This document shows positions 10,193 to 47,339 of a stretch of 64,000 nucleotides of DNA, one piece after another. The stretch's first letter is position 1. Each line of letters starts with the position of its first letter. Location of the stretch: contig NC_083574.1 in NCBI RefSeq assembly GCF_027579695.1, positions 57,534,059 to 57,598,058 on the forward strand, written 5' to 3'. Made by a program: the position numbers and the translations under genes. The stretch is from Neoarius graeffei. Lineage: Eukaryota; Chordata; Actinopteri; Siluriformes; Ariidae. The notes beneath the pieces were generated by a model that saw only the letters and a list, made by a program, of their open reading frames with translations, ran no database searches and was not told the origin of the DNA.

Positions 10193-10777
10193 CTGTTTCT
10201 CCCCCCAGTCTGTCCCTCTGAGTTACATGTCAATCCTGAGATTGAGATGCTGACCTCTTCTGCTCCTCGGACCTGCCTGATCCATCCTGATGCCCTATAT
10301 CTGGTTGGAATCTGATCACATCGCTCCTGTGGAGGACGGCCCCATATGGACAGTTGAAAGTCACACTTGGAAGACACTCTGGACAATTACAGTAATGCTT
10401 TCATGGCTGAGGACTATAGTTGACTTGCTAACTTTAGGACTGCAGTTGTCATGAACAGTTTTGCACTCAAGTTTCCATCAATGAAGAGTTATAACATCAA
10501 CGAAACTGACTTCATGTTAAAACTGTTCATGTTATAGGTCATATTGTCTGTTGTTGCCCAAATGAGGATGGATTCCCTTTTGAGTCTGGTTCCTCTCGAG
10601 GATTCTTCCTCATGTCATCTGAGGGAGTTTTTCCTTGCCACCATCGCCACAGGCTTGTTCATTAGGAATAGATTAGGGATAAAATTAGCTCACGTTTTAA
10701 GTCATTCAAATTCTGTAAAGCTGCTTTGCAACAATGTTTATTGTTAAAAGCGCGATACAAATAAACTTGACTTGACT
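10193..10777 (+). other. LINE 3' UTR, second part
   Basis: LINE sequence resumes after the Gypsy element. It contains the conserved GAGGGAGTTTTTCCTTGCC block (10621-10639) common in fish L2-type 3' tails and ends in a CTTGACTTGACT tail after an AATAAA. Confidence 0.8.
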
Positions 10778-11408
10778 AATTACTAACACTGGCCACTAGG
10801 TGGTGTATATGACTGGTAATTACTAACACTGGCCACAAGGTGGTGTGTATGACTGGTAATTACTGACACTGGCCACTAGGTGGTGTTTAGGACTGGTAAT
10901 TACTAACACTGGCCACTAGGCGGTGTTTACGACTGGTAATTACTAACACTGGCCACTAGGCGGTGTGTATGACTGGTGATTACTAACACTGGCCACTAGG
11001 CGGTGTGTATGACTGGTAATTACTAACACTGACCACTAGGCGGTGTTTAGGACTGGTAATTACTAACAGTGGCCACTAGGTGATGTGTATGACTGGTAAT
11101 TACTAACATTGGCCACTTGGCGGTGGGTATGACTGGTACTTACTAACACTGGACACTAGGCGGTGTTTAGGACTGGTAATTACTAACACTGGCCACTAGG
11201 CAGTGTGTATGACTGGTAATTACTAACACTGACCACTAGGTGGTGTTTAGGACTGGTAATTACTAACACTGGTCACTAGGCGGGGTGTATGAGACTGGTA
11301 ATTACTAACACTGGCCACTAGGCGGTGTGTATAACTGGTAATTACTAACACTGACCACTAGGCGGTGTTTAAGACTGGTAATTACTAACAGTGGCCACTA
11401 GGTGATGT
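10778..11408. repeat. 40-bp minisatellite, first block
   Basis: About 16 head-to-tail units starting TAATTACTAACACTGGCCAC and ending GTATGACTGG. Variation is concentrated at a few positions (C/T in the GGCGG/GGTGG word, GTGTAT against GTTTAG, GGCC against GACC). A SINE interrupts the array after position 11408. Confidence 0.97.
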
Positions 11409-11778
11409 CTCATCTCATCTCATTATCTCTAGCTGCTTTATCCTTCTACAGGGTCGCAGGCAAGCTGGAGCCTATCCCAGCTGACTACGGGCGAAAGGCG
11501 GGGTACACCCTGGACAAGTCGCCAGGTCATCACAGGGCTGACACATAGACACAGACAACCATTCACACTCACATTCACACCTACGGTCAATTTAGAGTCA
11601 CCAGTTAACCTAACCTGCATGTCTTTGGACTGTGGGGGAAACCGGAGCACCCGGAGGAAACCCACGTGGACACGGGGAGAACATGCAAACTCCGCACAGA
11701 AAGGCCCTTGCCGGCCACGGGGCTCGAACCTGGACCTTCTTGCTGTGAGGCGACAGCGCTAACCACTACACCACCGTG
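11409..11778 (-). mobile_element. tRNA-derived SINE within the minisatellite, copy 1
   Basis: Read on the - strand it runs from a tRNA-like head (right) to a TGAGA-type tail (left). It is truncated at the head, where GTG joins array sequence TAGGCGGTG. It resembles the full copy at 52535-52901. Confidence 0.9.
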
Positions 11779-12070
11779 TAGGCGGTGTTTAGGACTGGTA
11801 ATTACTAACACTGACCACTAGGCGGTGTTTAGGACTGGTAATTACTAACAGTGGCCACTAGGTGATGTGTATGACTGGTAATTACTAACATTGGCCACTT
11901 GGTGGTGGATATGACTGGTAATTACTAACACTGGCCACTAGGCGGTGTTTAGGACTGGTAATTACTAACACTGGCCACTAGGCAGTGTGTATGACTGGTA
12001 ATTACTAACACTGACCACTAGGCGGTGTTTAGGACTGGTAATTACTAACAGTGGCCACTAGGTGATGTGT
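11779..12070. repeat. 40-bp minisatellite, second block
   Basis: About seven more units of the same array, flanked by SINE copies on both sides. The last units match the order of variant units just before the first SINE (GACC unit, then CAGTGGCC unit, then GGTGATGT). Confidence 0.96.
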
Positions 12071-12447
12071 CTCATCTCATCTCATTATCTCTAGCTGCTT
12101 TATCCTTCGACAGGGTCGCAGGCAAGCTGGAGCCTATCCCAGCTGACTACAGGCGAAAGGCGGGGTACACCCTGGACAAGTCGCCAGGTCATCACAGGGC
12201 TGACACATAGACACAGACAACCATTCACACTCACATTCACACCTACGGTCAATTTAGAGTCACCAGTTAACCTAACCTGCATGTCTTTGGACTGTGGGGG
12301 AAACCGGAGCACCCGGAGGAAACCCACGCAGACACGGGGAGAACATGCAAACTCCGCACAGAAAGGCCCTCACCGGCCATGGGGCTCGAGCCCAGGACCT
12401 TCTTGCTGTGAGGCGACAGCGCTAACCACTACACGACCGTGCCGCCC
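12071..12447 (-). mobile_element. tRNA-derived SINE, copy 2
   Basis: Nearly identical to copy 1 and joined to the same variant minisatellite unit, but with a complete GGGCGGCACGG head. It abuts the truncated left end of the Tc1 element at 12448. Confidence 0.9.
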
Positions 12448-12731
12448 TAACGTGAAAGTAAGGTTAATAATATAACTTAGATTACACATTTTTTTCAGTT
12501 TTACTCAAATTAGGGTGGTGCAAAAATGAGTACACGGTGTACTGTAGGTGTGTACTGTACACCCCACAACAAAAACTACTACATCTAGTACTTTGTATGG
12601 CCTCCATGATTTTAAATGACAGCACCAAGTCTTCTAGGCATGGAATGAACAAGTTGGTGACATTTTGCAACATCAGTCTTTTTCCATTCTTCAACAATGA
12701 CCTCTTTTAGTAACTGGATGCTGGATGGAGA

Positions 12732-13645
12732 GTGATGCTCAACTTGTCTCTTCAGAATTCCCCAAAGAAGATAATTTCTTTACACCACAAAGGTGAAGGC
12801 TACAAGAAGATCAGCAAAGCTTTACTTATCAGTCAGAATACTGTAGCAAAAGTGGTACAAAAATTTAAGAAAGATGGAACTGCAACCATCTCACAGAGAC
12901 GCCCAGGTCGTCCACGGAAGTTAACACCTCGACAGGAGCGTCTTCTGATGAGAAGGGTTGAAGAAAATCGGCATGCAAGTTCACTGCAGTTATCTAAAGA
13001 AGTAGAAAGCCAAACTGGGGTGACTGTTTCCTGTGGCACAATACGGCACACACTGCAGAGGAATGGCATGCATGGATGCCATCCACGAAAGAAGCCTCTC
13101 CTAAAGCCCAGGCACAAAAAAGCCTGCCTGGAGTTTGCCAGGGCCCTTGCTGACAAAGATGAAGACTACTGGGACTCTATACTCTGGAGTGATGAGACCA
13201 AGACAAATGTTTTTGGAACTGATGGCTTCAAAACTGTATGGCGTCGCAAAGGTGAGAAATACAAAGAAAAATGCATAGTGCCTACAGTGAAACCTGGTGG
13301 TGGCAGTGTCCTTATGTGAGGCTGCATGAGTGCTGCTGGTGTCGGGGAGCTGCATTTCATTGATGGCATCATGAATCCACAGATGTATTGTTCTATACTG
13401 AAAGAGAATATGCTACAATCACTCCGTGCCCTTGGTCGTCGTGCACTTTTCCAACATGACTAAACACACATCTAAGGCCACTGTTGGATTTCTGAAGAAG
13501 AACAGGGTGAAAGTGATTCAGTGGCCAAGTATGTCTCCTGATCTGAACCCAGTCAAACACCTATGGGGAATTCTGAAGAGACAAGTTGAGCATCACTCTC
13601 CATCCAGCATCCAGTCACTAAAAGAGGTCATTGTTGAAGAATGGA
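12732..13645 (+). pseudogene. Tc1 transposase, broken
   Basis: The product would have paired-like helix-turn-helix DNA-binding domains (residues about 10-110; GRPRKL linker near 12905) and a DDE catalytic domain. The first Asp lies in the WSDETK motif (about 13189-13206). The frame meets TGA at 13317-13319. Another stop follows FQHD near 13456, where the second-Asp region is shortened. The NPVKHLW motif has Lys where the catalytic Glu is expected (AAA near 13552). Coding ends at the inverted junction at about 13645. It cannot be active. Confidence 0.88.
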
Positions 13646-14300
13646 CTAGTCTTCACCTTTGTCAGCAAGGGCCCTGGCAAACTCTAGGCGGGCTTTTTTG
13701 CGCCTGGGATTTAGGAGAGGCTTCTTTCGTGGACGGCATCCATGCATGCCATTCCTCTGCAGTGTACGCCGTATTGTGCCACAGGAAATAGTCACCCCAG
13801 TTTGGCTTTCTACTTCTTTAGATAACTGCAGTGAACTTGCATGCCAATTTTCTTCAACCCTTCTCATCAGAAGACGCTCCTGTCGAGGTGTTAACTTCCG
13901 TGGACAACCTGGACATCTCTGTGAGATGGTTGCAGTTCCATCTTTCTTAAATTTTTGTACCACTTTTGCTACAGTATTCTGACTGATAAGTAAAACTTTG
14001 CTGATCTTCTTGTAGCCTTCACCTTTGTGGTGTAAAGAAATTATCTTCTTTGGGGAATTCTGAAGAGACAAGTTGAGCATCACTCTCCATCCAGCATCCA
14101 AAGACTGATGTTGCAAAATGTCGCCAACTTGTTCATTCCATGCCTAGAAGACTTGGTGCTGTCATTAAAAATCATGGAGGCCATACAAAGTACTAGTAGT
14201 TTTTGTTGTGGGGTGTACTCATTTTTGCACCACCCGAATTTGAGTAAAACTGAAAAAAATGTGTAATCTAAGTTATATTATTCACCTTACTTTCACGTTA
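13646..14300 (-). pseudogene. inverted copy of the Tc1 5' half
   Basis: On the - strand this reads the N-terminal two thirds of the DNA-binding part of the same transposase, followed leftward by the junction to the forward copy. It differs from the forward arm by scattered substitutions and lacks a stretch of about 35 bp (the 12688-12722 region). Confidence 0.85.
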
Positions 14301-14430
14301 TAAATTAAACAGATGTTATATTAAACTTTGTCTTGTCAACATTTTTGGAAATTGTTTGTGTTTATTGAGATATTGTTTAAATTAAAATGTTACTTTTCAA
14401 AGGGGGTGTACTCATTTACGCTCAGCACTG

Positions 14431-14809
14431 TAACATCATCAAAAACGTTGTATGGTTTTAGATACAGAGTTTAATTTTTGGTTTTGAGGTGTCATGTTAC
14501 TTTAAAAAAAAATGAAACGTTCAAACATGTGTTTTAACTTCCTCGACCACGTTTCTTTGTCGAACGCACTCCAGCTTGTTTGTGGGGGAGGGTTGTCATG
14601 CTCTAATCGTCCAATCAGAAAAGCCCTGATGACGTAAGCGCAGAGCCTGACCAACACTTCATGAGCCCTCGCCCTAGATCCAGCTGTTACGCAGCACGTA
14701 AGCTGGAAGTGATCAGACTCTTAACTAAAGCAAGCTATTGCGTTTATTTTTTTTCCTCTAACCATCACACGAATTAATATCAAGTCGGTCTTATTTGCAT
14801 TAAGGAAAG
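14431..14809 (+). promoter_or_regulatory. chka: chka upstream region
   Basis: Unique-looking sequence between the Tc1 end and the chka start codon. It contains a CCAATCAG box at 14611-14618 and a CRE-like TGACGTAA at 14630-14637. No TATA box is obvious. The transcription start is not determined. A transposon lies only about 380 bp upstream of the coding start, so distal promoter sequence has been displaced or replaced. Confidence 0.5.
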
Positions 14810-41483
<26,674 letters not shown>

Positions 41484-41811
41484 ATGCTGTGTTATTACAC
41501 ACGGGACAGAGAGGCTAAGAAGAATGAAGTGGAGACAGAAAACCTGGGTTTTGAATTCACTAGAAAGCAGATACTTTGCTACTGCAATAATTGTGCATTG
41601 TCCAAAATCAACACCACTCACCTTTACATGGCCTAATCTGTTCAGTAATGTACCATGCTACTTCACAGAATTGATCTCAGTATTTCAGCTCCAAAAGTTG
41701 GAACACATTTTCCAGATGCTGAAAGCTTCTGTACATATAAAATTATACCTACAGGGTCATGGGTTAGCTTTTGGAAAAACAAAAACCTAGAATAAGCTGC
41801 TGCAGTAACTA

Positions 41812-42632
41812 TACTCAGCAAAAATAAAAACTTGACACTCATTATTTTTCAATTAGTGTTTAGAAACTTTTCTTGAAAGAGTTCTTGTTGTGATTATGGT
41901 TAAATGCATTGTCAAGGGCATTACATCACACATTCATTCTACTGGTCGGGCCTACGTAGCACGTGCGAGAGCACTGTACGCTAAAATCACGTTTCCACGT
42001 GACACAAGTGACGTGACCTATTGATACACGTGCAATTGATCTCACGGTAGCAGAGTAGAGTGTCATCTCAGAAAAACAAGGTTTTATCGTTAATTATTCG
42101 TTAATTTGCAATGCCACGACTGTCAAACATTCAGCGTGAACTTGCCATTGGCATGCTGAATACGGGAACATCCGTCACTGACGTTGCGAGGGTTATGGGA
42201 TGCAGTCGACAGACCATCCATAATCTCCAGACACGTCTCCATCAAACTGGCACCACAGCCGACCGTAAGGAACCCTCCACAGAACTTGCAGGAGCTTGGT
42301 GCCATGTTGATACAAATATGGCGGCGCATTCCCCAAGCTGTGTTCAGACGCATCATCCAATCCATGAGGAGACGTTGTATCGCAGTTGTGAACGCCCATG
42401 GAGGACACACCCGATATTGACATGATTTCATTAAGTTGTGACTCACGGTTTTTGATCATGGACATTGTCGTCGCATTTCCGGTGGAACCGATTCCATGAC
42501 AAACATGATCTGTATGCTATAGCATCTTTAATGACAAGATAATTGAATACAATCGTTATTTCAAACCTATTTTCCAAAATGTTCAAATTATTGACTTTGA
42601 AACGAGTGTAAAGTTTTTATTTTTGTTGAGTA
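41812..42632 (+). mobile_element. deleted Tc1-like element in the chka 3' region
   Basis: 821 bp, termini TACTCAGCAAAAATAAAAAC and its near complement, TA on both sides (41810-41811 and 42633-42634). Full Tc1 elements are about twice as long, so the middle has been deleted. Confidence 0.92.
42111..42420 (+). pseudogene. Tc1 transposase, ends joined by deletion
   Basis: The N-terminal HTH, MPRLSNIQRELAIGMLNTGT up to LHQTGTTADR, is joined after about 42280 to the C-terminal end of a transposase, read in another frame as RIPQAVFRRIIQSMRRRCIA and ending GGHTRY at 42420. The DDE catalytic core is absent. It could make only a short DNA-binding fragment. Confidence 0.85.
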
Positions 42633-44011
42633 TATTTCGAAATTAGACTCTGCCTTGATTTGGTGAAAGTGTTCGACTCCAAAGAGTCATGTGAGTCTGC
42701 TTTTATTATGGTGGCTAATCTCTGCAAAATCATCTCTACAGACTGCTTTAGGAAATATGAAATGAGCTATAGAACGGTACAACAGATCAAACTCATTTGG
42801 CGCTGTGAATTTTCAGTGCTGTTTGACACGTATACACTCATCCAACTTTTCGAATGAAGCCTTATGATCCTTTTTGTGGTTTGTTTACTTCTTTCTCTAC
42901 TTGAACAATTAGTAGACCTGGATGTTTTTTGATGGTAGTAGGTCAAGAGGGCAATGATGTGGGAAAACGGATACCTTGTTGGGACCTGGCCACCTGTGTA
43001 CACTTGAGGAAATGAGATGATGGATATGATCTGATTTTAACTTGGGACCTCGAGTCAAAAAGATTAGTTCTGTTAGTTAACTGGCTCTGTTTCACAATGT
43101 GAATAAAGTGTTCACTATCAACCCGTGTTACATATTGACAATCCTTCCCTTTTTTCATCGTTGGCACATGTAGTCATCCCCCCCCCCCCCCCTCCTTACG
43201 TGAGAAGTGTTTGTTTGTTTCTTTGTTTTAATGTGTTCTAACAGTCATTTCTCTGAATTTCATTATCATTTGCCTGGTATACTGTACACTAAACTGTGAT
43301 ATTTTTAAAACTATTTTACAATCTTGGCTACTATTTTTGAGGATCACATTTGTTTAACATTACTGTGAGTGTCCATATATACGAGTTATGTAAAGTGTTT
43401 TTCAGTGGAACCTTTTTTCCTTTCAAGTGTATGTGGTTTTTTTTTTTTTTTTTTTAAATAGAGTTTTGTTTTGTGATGGGATTTGAATATTGTCAGTTTC
43501 TTTTTCTTCTACAGCTTCAGTGTGACATACGTATGAGGTGACTTAGTTTCACATTCTACCTTTTGAAGCTATAAGCAATTCATGCACATTCTGGCAATTT
43601 AATCACAAATTCCAATATATAAAAACCAAGGGATCAATTGAAAACAAAGAATTGCATATGAATGAATGTAATGCTGTATAAATCATGTACTGCAATTTCA
43701 GACAGTATTTTGTCTCTGACTTCATAATATGTACAACACTACAGGTTGATTCAAAACAGATCTACAGTTTGCTCTGCAGCTTGCTCTTTTGTATTGTAAT
43801 TAAAGGAAAAACTTTTCAGTTTTGCATGAATTAACCTTGTCCTGCAGTAAATAATTTGCTCGTGAAAGATAAATAAAAGTATGCAAAACTATCCAAATAA
43901 AACCTCACCTTTACATGTCTTTACCTCTGCGTGTGTGCGTGCGCACGTGTGTGTCTGGAATGGAGAACCAAAACAGTGAGACATATGTCACTCGTGAGGA
44001 TCTCTATGAAT

Positions 44012-44344
44012 CTCATCTTATCTCTAGCTGCTTTATCCTGTTCTACAGGGTTGCGGGCAAGCTGGAGCCTATCCCAGCCGACTACGGGTACACCCTAGAC
44101 AAGTCACCAGGTGATCACAGGGCTGACACATAGACACAGACAACCATTCACACCTACGGTCAATTTAGAGTCACCAGTTAACCTAACCTGCATGTCTTTG
44201 GGGGAAACCGGAGCACCCGGAGGAAACCCACGGGGAGAACATGCAAACTCTGCACAGAAAGGCCCTCGCCAGCTACGGGGCTCGACCCGAGACCTTCTTG
44301 CTGTGAGGCGACAGTGCTAACCACTACACCACTGTGCCACCCTA
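44012..44344 (-). mobile_element. tRNA-derived SINE
   Basis: Same family as 52535-52901. A 9-bp target duplication TCTATGAAT flanks it (44003-44011 and 44345-44353). Internal deletions of about 20 bp are visible near 44085 and 44200. Confidence 0.9.
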
Positions 44345-44353
44345 TCTATGAAT

Positions 44354-45303
44354 TGTTCTGATAAATTTGAGTACTTTTTGTTTGTGAATGTGTCGATATA
44401 ATACAAAGAAAATCACATGTTGGCTTGAAGATATGAAGTTTATCTTCTCATGTTGAAAAACTCTTATTTTTCATACTAAAGACATCCTGGACCTGAGTAA
44501 CATATTTTCTAATCTTGAGGATATCAGTGACGTCACTCCCAGTGTTTTCCCGCTGACTTCCTATTGTCAAAACGGCGAACCAGTTCAAAATAAAAATTGA
44601 TTAACTTGCATACTTTTGTGGGTGTCTATGTAATAAAAAATTACACTGTGAAGCGAAGATATGTTTATCTTCTCATGTTGTTCACTGGGCTTACTTGTGA
44701 AATATGTTCACCACTCAATGATAAATTTCATATCTTTGCACCACCGTGTAATATCTCACTCTCACACACAAACACACACTACAGCATATTATATTGGCAA
44801 CCAAATTTGACTGCTTTTAATCTGAAAGCAGTGGCTTGGTACCAGAATAAATTAAGCAGGGCTGGAGGAAGGGCTGTGAGATGAAATCCTTCACATGGTG
44901 AAAGTTCTGAAAACAATAGGTTTTCTTGAACTGAAATGCTGTATGTTTCTCTTTTGCGTGTATCTAATGCAGAAGTAAAGTTCTAACATTTTAAAATATG
45001 TTTACTCCCATAAGTGAAATGAGAATGAAAGATTTCATATCTTTGTGTCCATTTCACTGACGTAACTATCTAAAAACTTGATAAAATCTTGAGGAATATA
45101 CATTGCAAGCAAGATTAGACATATTTCAAGAGAATTAGATATTTCATCTCAGTGATGCATGTTGGCAGAAAGCCAAGCAGCACATTTGGAAACATAAAAT
45201 ATGACAATGGAGACCCCAGACTGTTGAGCAATTGAAGTCATATATCAAGCAAGAATGAGAGAGAATTTCACATTCAAAACTTCAAGAATTAGTGTCTTCA
45301 GTT
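44354..45303. other. intergenic, no recognised element
   Basis: Between the SINE and a hAT element. Nothing I can name. Confidence 0.5.
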
Positions 45304-46166
45304 TAGGGCTGCACAATATATCGAAAAAGTATCGATATCGCGATATCATAGTTTGCGATACACATACCGCAAAAATTACTTAAATTTCGATAAAAGGCAC
45401 ATTTTTCTGCACCGTCCAATCACATTTGAATGTCAACAAGCGCCGCGGGATAACTCCGCCCCCTATTGCAAAACAAGTAAAAGCCTCGTGGTGATGGCGG
45501 AAGGCGGGAGCAAATGTGGTGAGACAAACTTGTGTGAGGAGGAACTGGTTTCCAAAAAAAAATGCACGTCTGCTATTTGGAAGTACTTTGGATTCAGGAG
45601 GGGTGATGTACTGCAAACTCAGGTACTTTGCAAGACATGTACCTGTAAAACAGTGGTGGGGCGGCTCACTGGGACAAACACTAATGTACAGAAGCATAAA
45701 AACATAAAACTGTGCTCTCTCTCTCTCACACACACACACACCACTGCTCTCTCACCCGCATGTGTTATTAACAGATTGTGTTTGAGTTTATGGTGAATCT
45801 GTGTCGCTCACCTTCATCTCCCGGGAGCCGCTGAAATTGCCATTTTGAATGCTTTATGTTAATGTAATGTAGTTTTCAGTTTTTTGTTTACTTCAACTTA
45901 AGACATTTTCTGCTGCGCTCACAAAAATTAAGAGATTTAAAGATGATTGATGGACACCATTGCAGGTGTAGCCATGTTTTTCCAATAAAAAATAATGTTG
46001 GAATGGAAGCGATGCATTGGGTGTTTTTTTTTTAAATGCTAGATACAGGGCAGAATGGCGAGTAGAGGTAAGAAAAACATATATTTAATTATCGTGATAC
46101 ATCGATATCGAGATATTCAGTCATGTTATCGAATATCGCATATTTTTCTGATATCGTGCAGCCCTA
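45304..46166 (+). mobile_element. hAT element with a BED finger
   Basis: 863 bp, termini TAGGGCTGCAC and GTGCAGCCCTA, and a perfect 8-bp target duplication CTTCAGTT (45296-45303 and 46167-46174). The ends carry repeated ATCGATATCG words typical of fish hAT elements. Confidence 0.95.
45494..45796 (+). pseudogene. BED zinc-finger fragment of a hAT transposase
   Basis: Starts at Met (45494) MAEGGSKCGE, followed by a SAIWKYFGF block, a C-x2-C pair in VLCKTC and a TNTNVQKH segment. This is a ZBED-like BED DNA-binding domain of about 50 residues. The catalytic and dimerisation parts are missing; the frame runs into a CT/CA-rich stretch and ends at 45796. Confidence 0.8.
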
Positions 46167-46227
46167 CTTCAGTTCTCAGACGCTTATTGAGTGTTGTTAA
46201 AAAAAATAGATGATGGAACACAATGGT

Positions 46228-46450
46228 GAATGTGCCCCTGTCCCAAAATTTTTGGAATGTGTTGCAACCATTAAATTCAGAACCAGTGTATATTTACAAA
46301 AAACGACAAAGTTTATCAGTTTGAACATGAAATCTTGTCTTTGTATTGTATTCAGTTGCATATAGGTCAAAAAGGATTTGCAAGCCATTGTATTTTGTTT
46401 TCATTTACGTTTTACATAGTGTCCCAGCTTTTCTGGAATCGCAGTTGTAT
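46228..46450. mobile_element. end fragment of a Tc1/mariner-like element
   Basis: Contains CCCAAAATTTTTGGAATGTG (46242-46261) and TCCCAGCTTTTCTGGAATCG (46422-46441), end words of a common fish Tc1/mariner family also seen at 53676. No coding part. Confidence 0.6.
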
Positions 46451-47325
46451 TTGATGACTTCTGCATTATTGAGTCAGTACAAAAACATTTTATATTTCCA
46501 AGCATTACTGTCATAGTCCAGTTGTGCCTCTTCTTCACGTCTCAGCTGTTTCCCCTCCCTTTTGTTTCTTGTTTGTCTGTCTGTGTGTGTGTGTCTGGAT
46601 GTTGCTGTCCTGGTCTCCTGCTGCTGAACTGGTCTTCAGTCCTGCTCTGCCTGTTCACTCAGCTCTCCTGGAAAACCCTGACCTTCTGCTTGCTTTTGTT
46701 CAATAAATCAACCTTACCTGCTGAACTGCTAGTCTCAAGTCTTGCTTTTGGGTCCAGTCATCTCGACGCTTTTCTAACAAAAAATAATGTTACATAAAAA
46801 GTGTATGTCACTAAAAAAAAAGCAACATATTAACAGATCACTTTTTAGATAAAAGAAAAAGGAAGAAGACCATTGGATTTTGCAAGGGGAAAAAAAGCAA
46901 GTGTGACAAAGTTTCCAGAATAACTGTGGCAGCAAAGTTAGATGTAATAGCTAAACTCCCTATAAAGGTGCACAAATTGTACCTGAGTTTACACTTTTTT
47001 CTTTTCAAAAAAGTCAAAGGTTTACATTATAGGCATTTAGCAGACACTCTTATCCAGAGCCATGTACAACAGGAACTTGACATGCCCATAGCAGAAAAGG
47101 CAGTCTGGGGAGCAGTTGGGAGTTAGGTGCTTTGCTCAAGGGCACTTAAGCCATTCCTGATGGTCCAGGGAATCAAACCAGCAACCTTTTGGTCCCAAAG
47201 CTGTTTCTTTAACATTTAGGCCATGGCTTCCTGTTGTCACATCAACTATTGACTTTGTTTTGTTTATTAGTGTTTAATGCTCTTTGTAGTATTTTTAAAC
47301 ATTTTTTTGAACATTTAATTTCATT
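46451..47325. other. intergenic, no recognised element
   Basis: GT-rich patch near 46580-46600. Reading frames here have no known domains. Confidence 0.5.
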
Positions 47326-47339
47326 AATTGTGAAGGCAT

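Larger units (their letters stand above)
165..10777 (+). mobile_element. L2/CR1-group LINE, interrupted three times
   Basis: This is one non-LTR retrotransposon read in pieces: endonuclease remnant (about 250-1057), reverse transcriptase (2834-3565 and 3981-4956) and a 3' UTR (4957-5254 and 10193-10777) ending in the CTTGACTTGACT tail usual for this fish LINE group. The pieces are collinear on the + strand. An unidentified segment (1058-2833), a foldback element (3566-3980) and a Gypsy retrotransposon (5255-10192) separate them. The clade is inferred from the look of the RT C-terminus; a Rex1/Babar relative is the alternative. The element is dead. Confidence 0.85.
12448..14430 (+). mobile_element. 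rearranged, palindromic Tc1/mariner element
   Basis: The right end keeps a Tc1-type terminus (GTGTACTCATTTACGCTCAG at 14408-14427, then CACTGTA). The left end is missing about 130 bp and starts at TAACGTGAAAG. Bases 12448-13170 reappear inverted at 13655-14300, so the 3' half of a normal element has been replaced by an inverted copy of the 5' half. In addition, 12683-12762 is the inverse of the transposase C-terminal segment 13558-13643. Confidence 0.85.
41484..43905 (+). other. chka: chka 3' UTR, probable extent
   Basis: Non-coding sequence after the stop. Possible polyadenylation signals AATAAA lie at 43102, 43872 and 43896. A Tc1-type MITE (41812-42632) sits inside. The true 3' end cannot be read from sequence. 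Confidence 0.4.

Noticed and set aside
10778-12070. Regular 40-bp repeat that might look like a CRISPR array
   Set aside because: The units are contiguous with no unique spacers, and the context is a fish genome. It is a minisatellite.
11438-12327. Repeated 75-codon - strand frames reading MGFLRVLRFPPQSKD
   Set aside because: They are translations of the SINE body, found wherever that SINE occurs, and not a protein gene.
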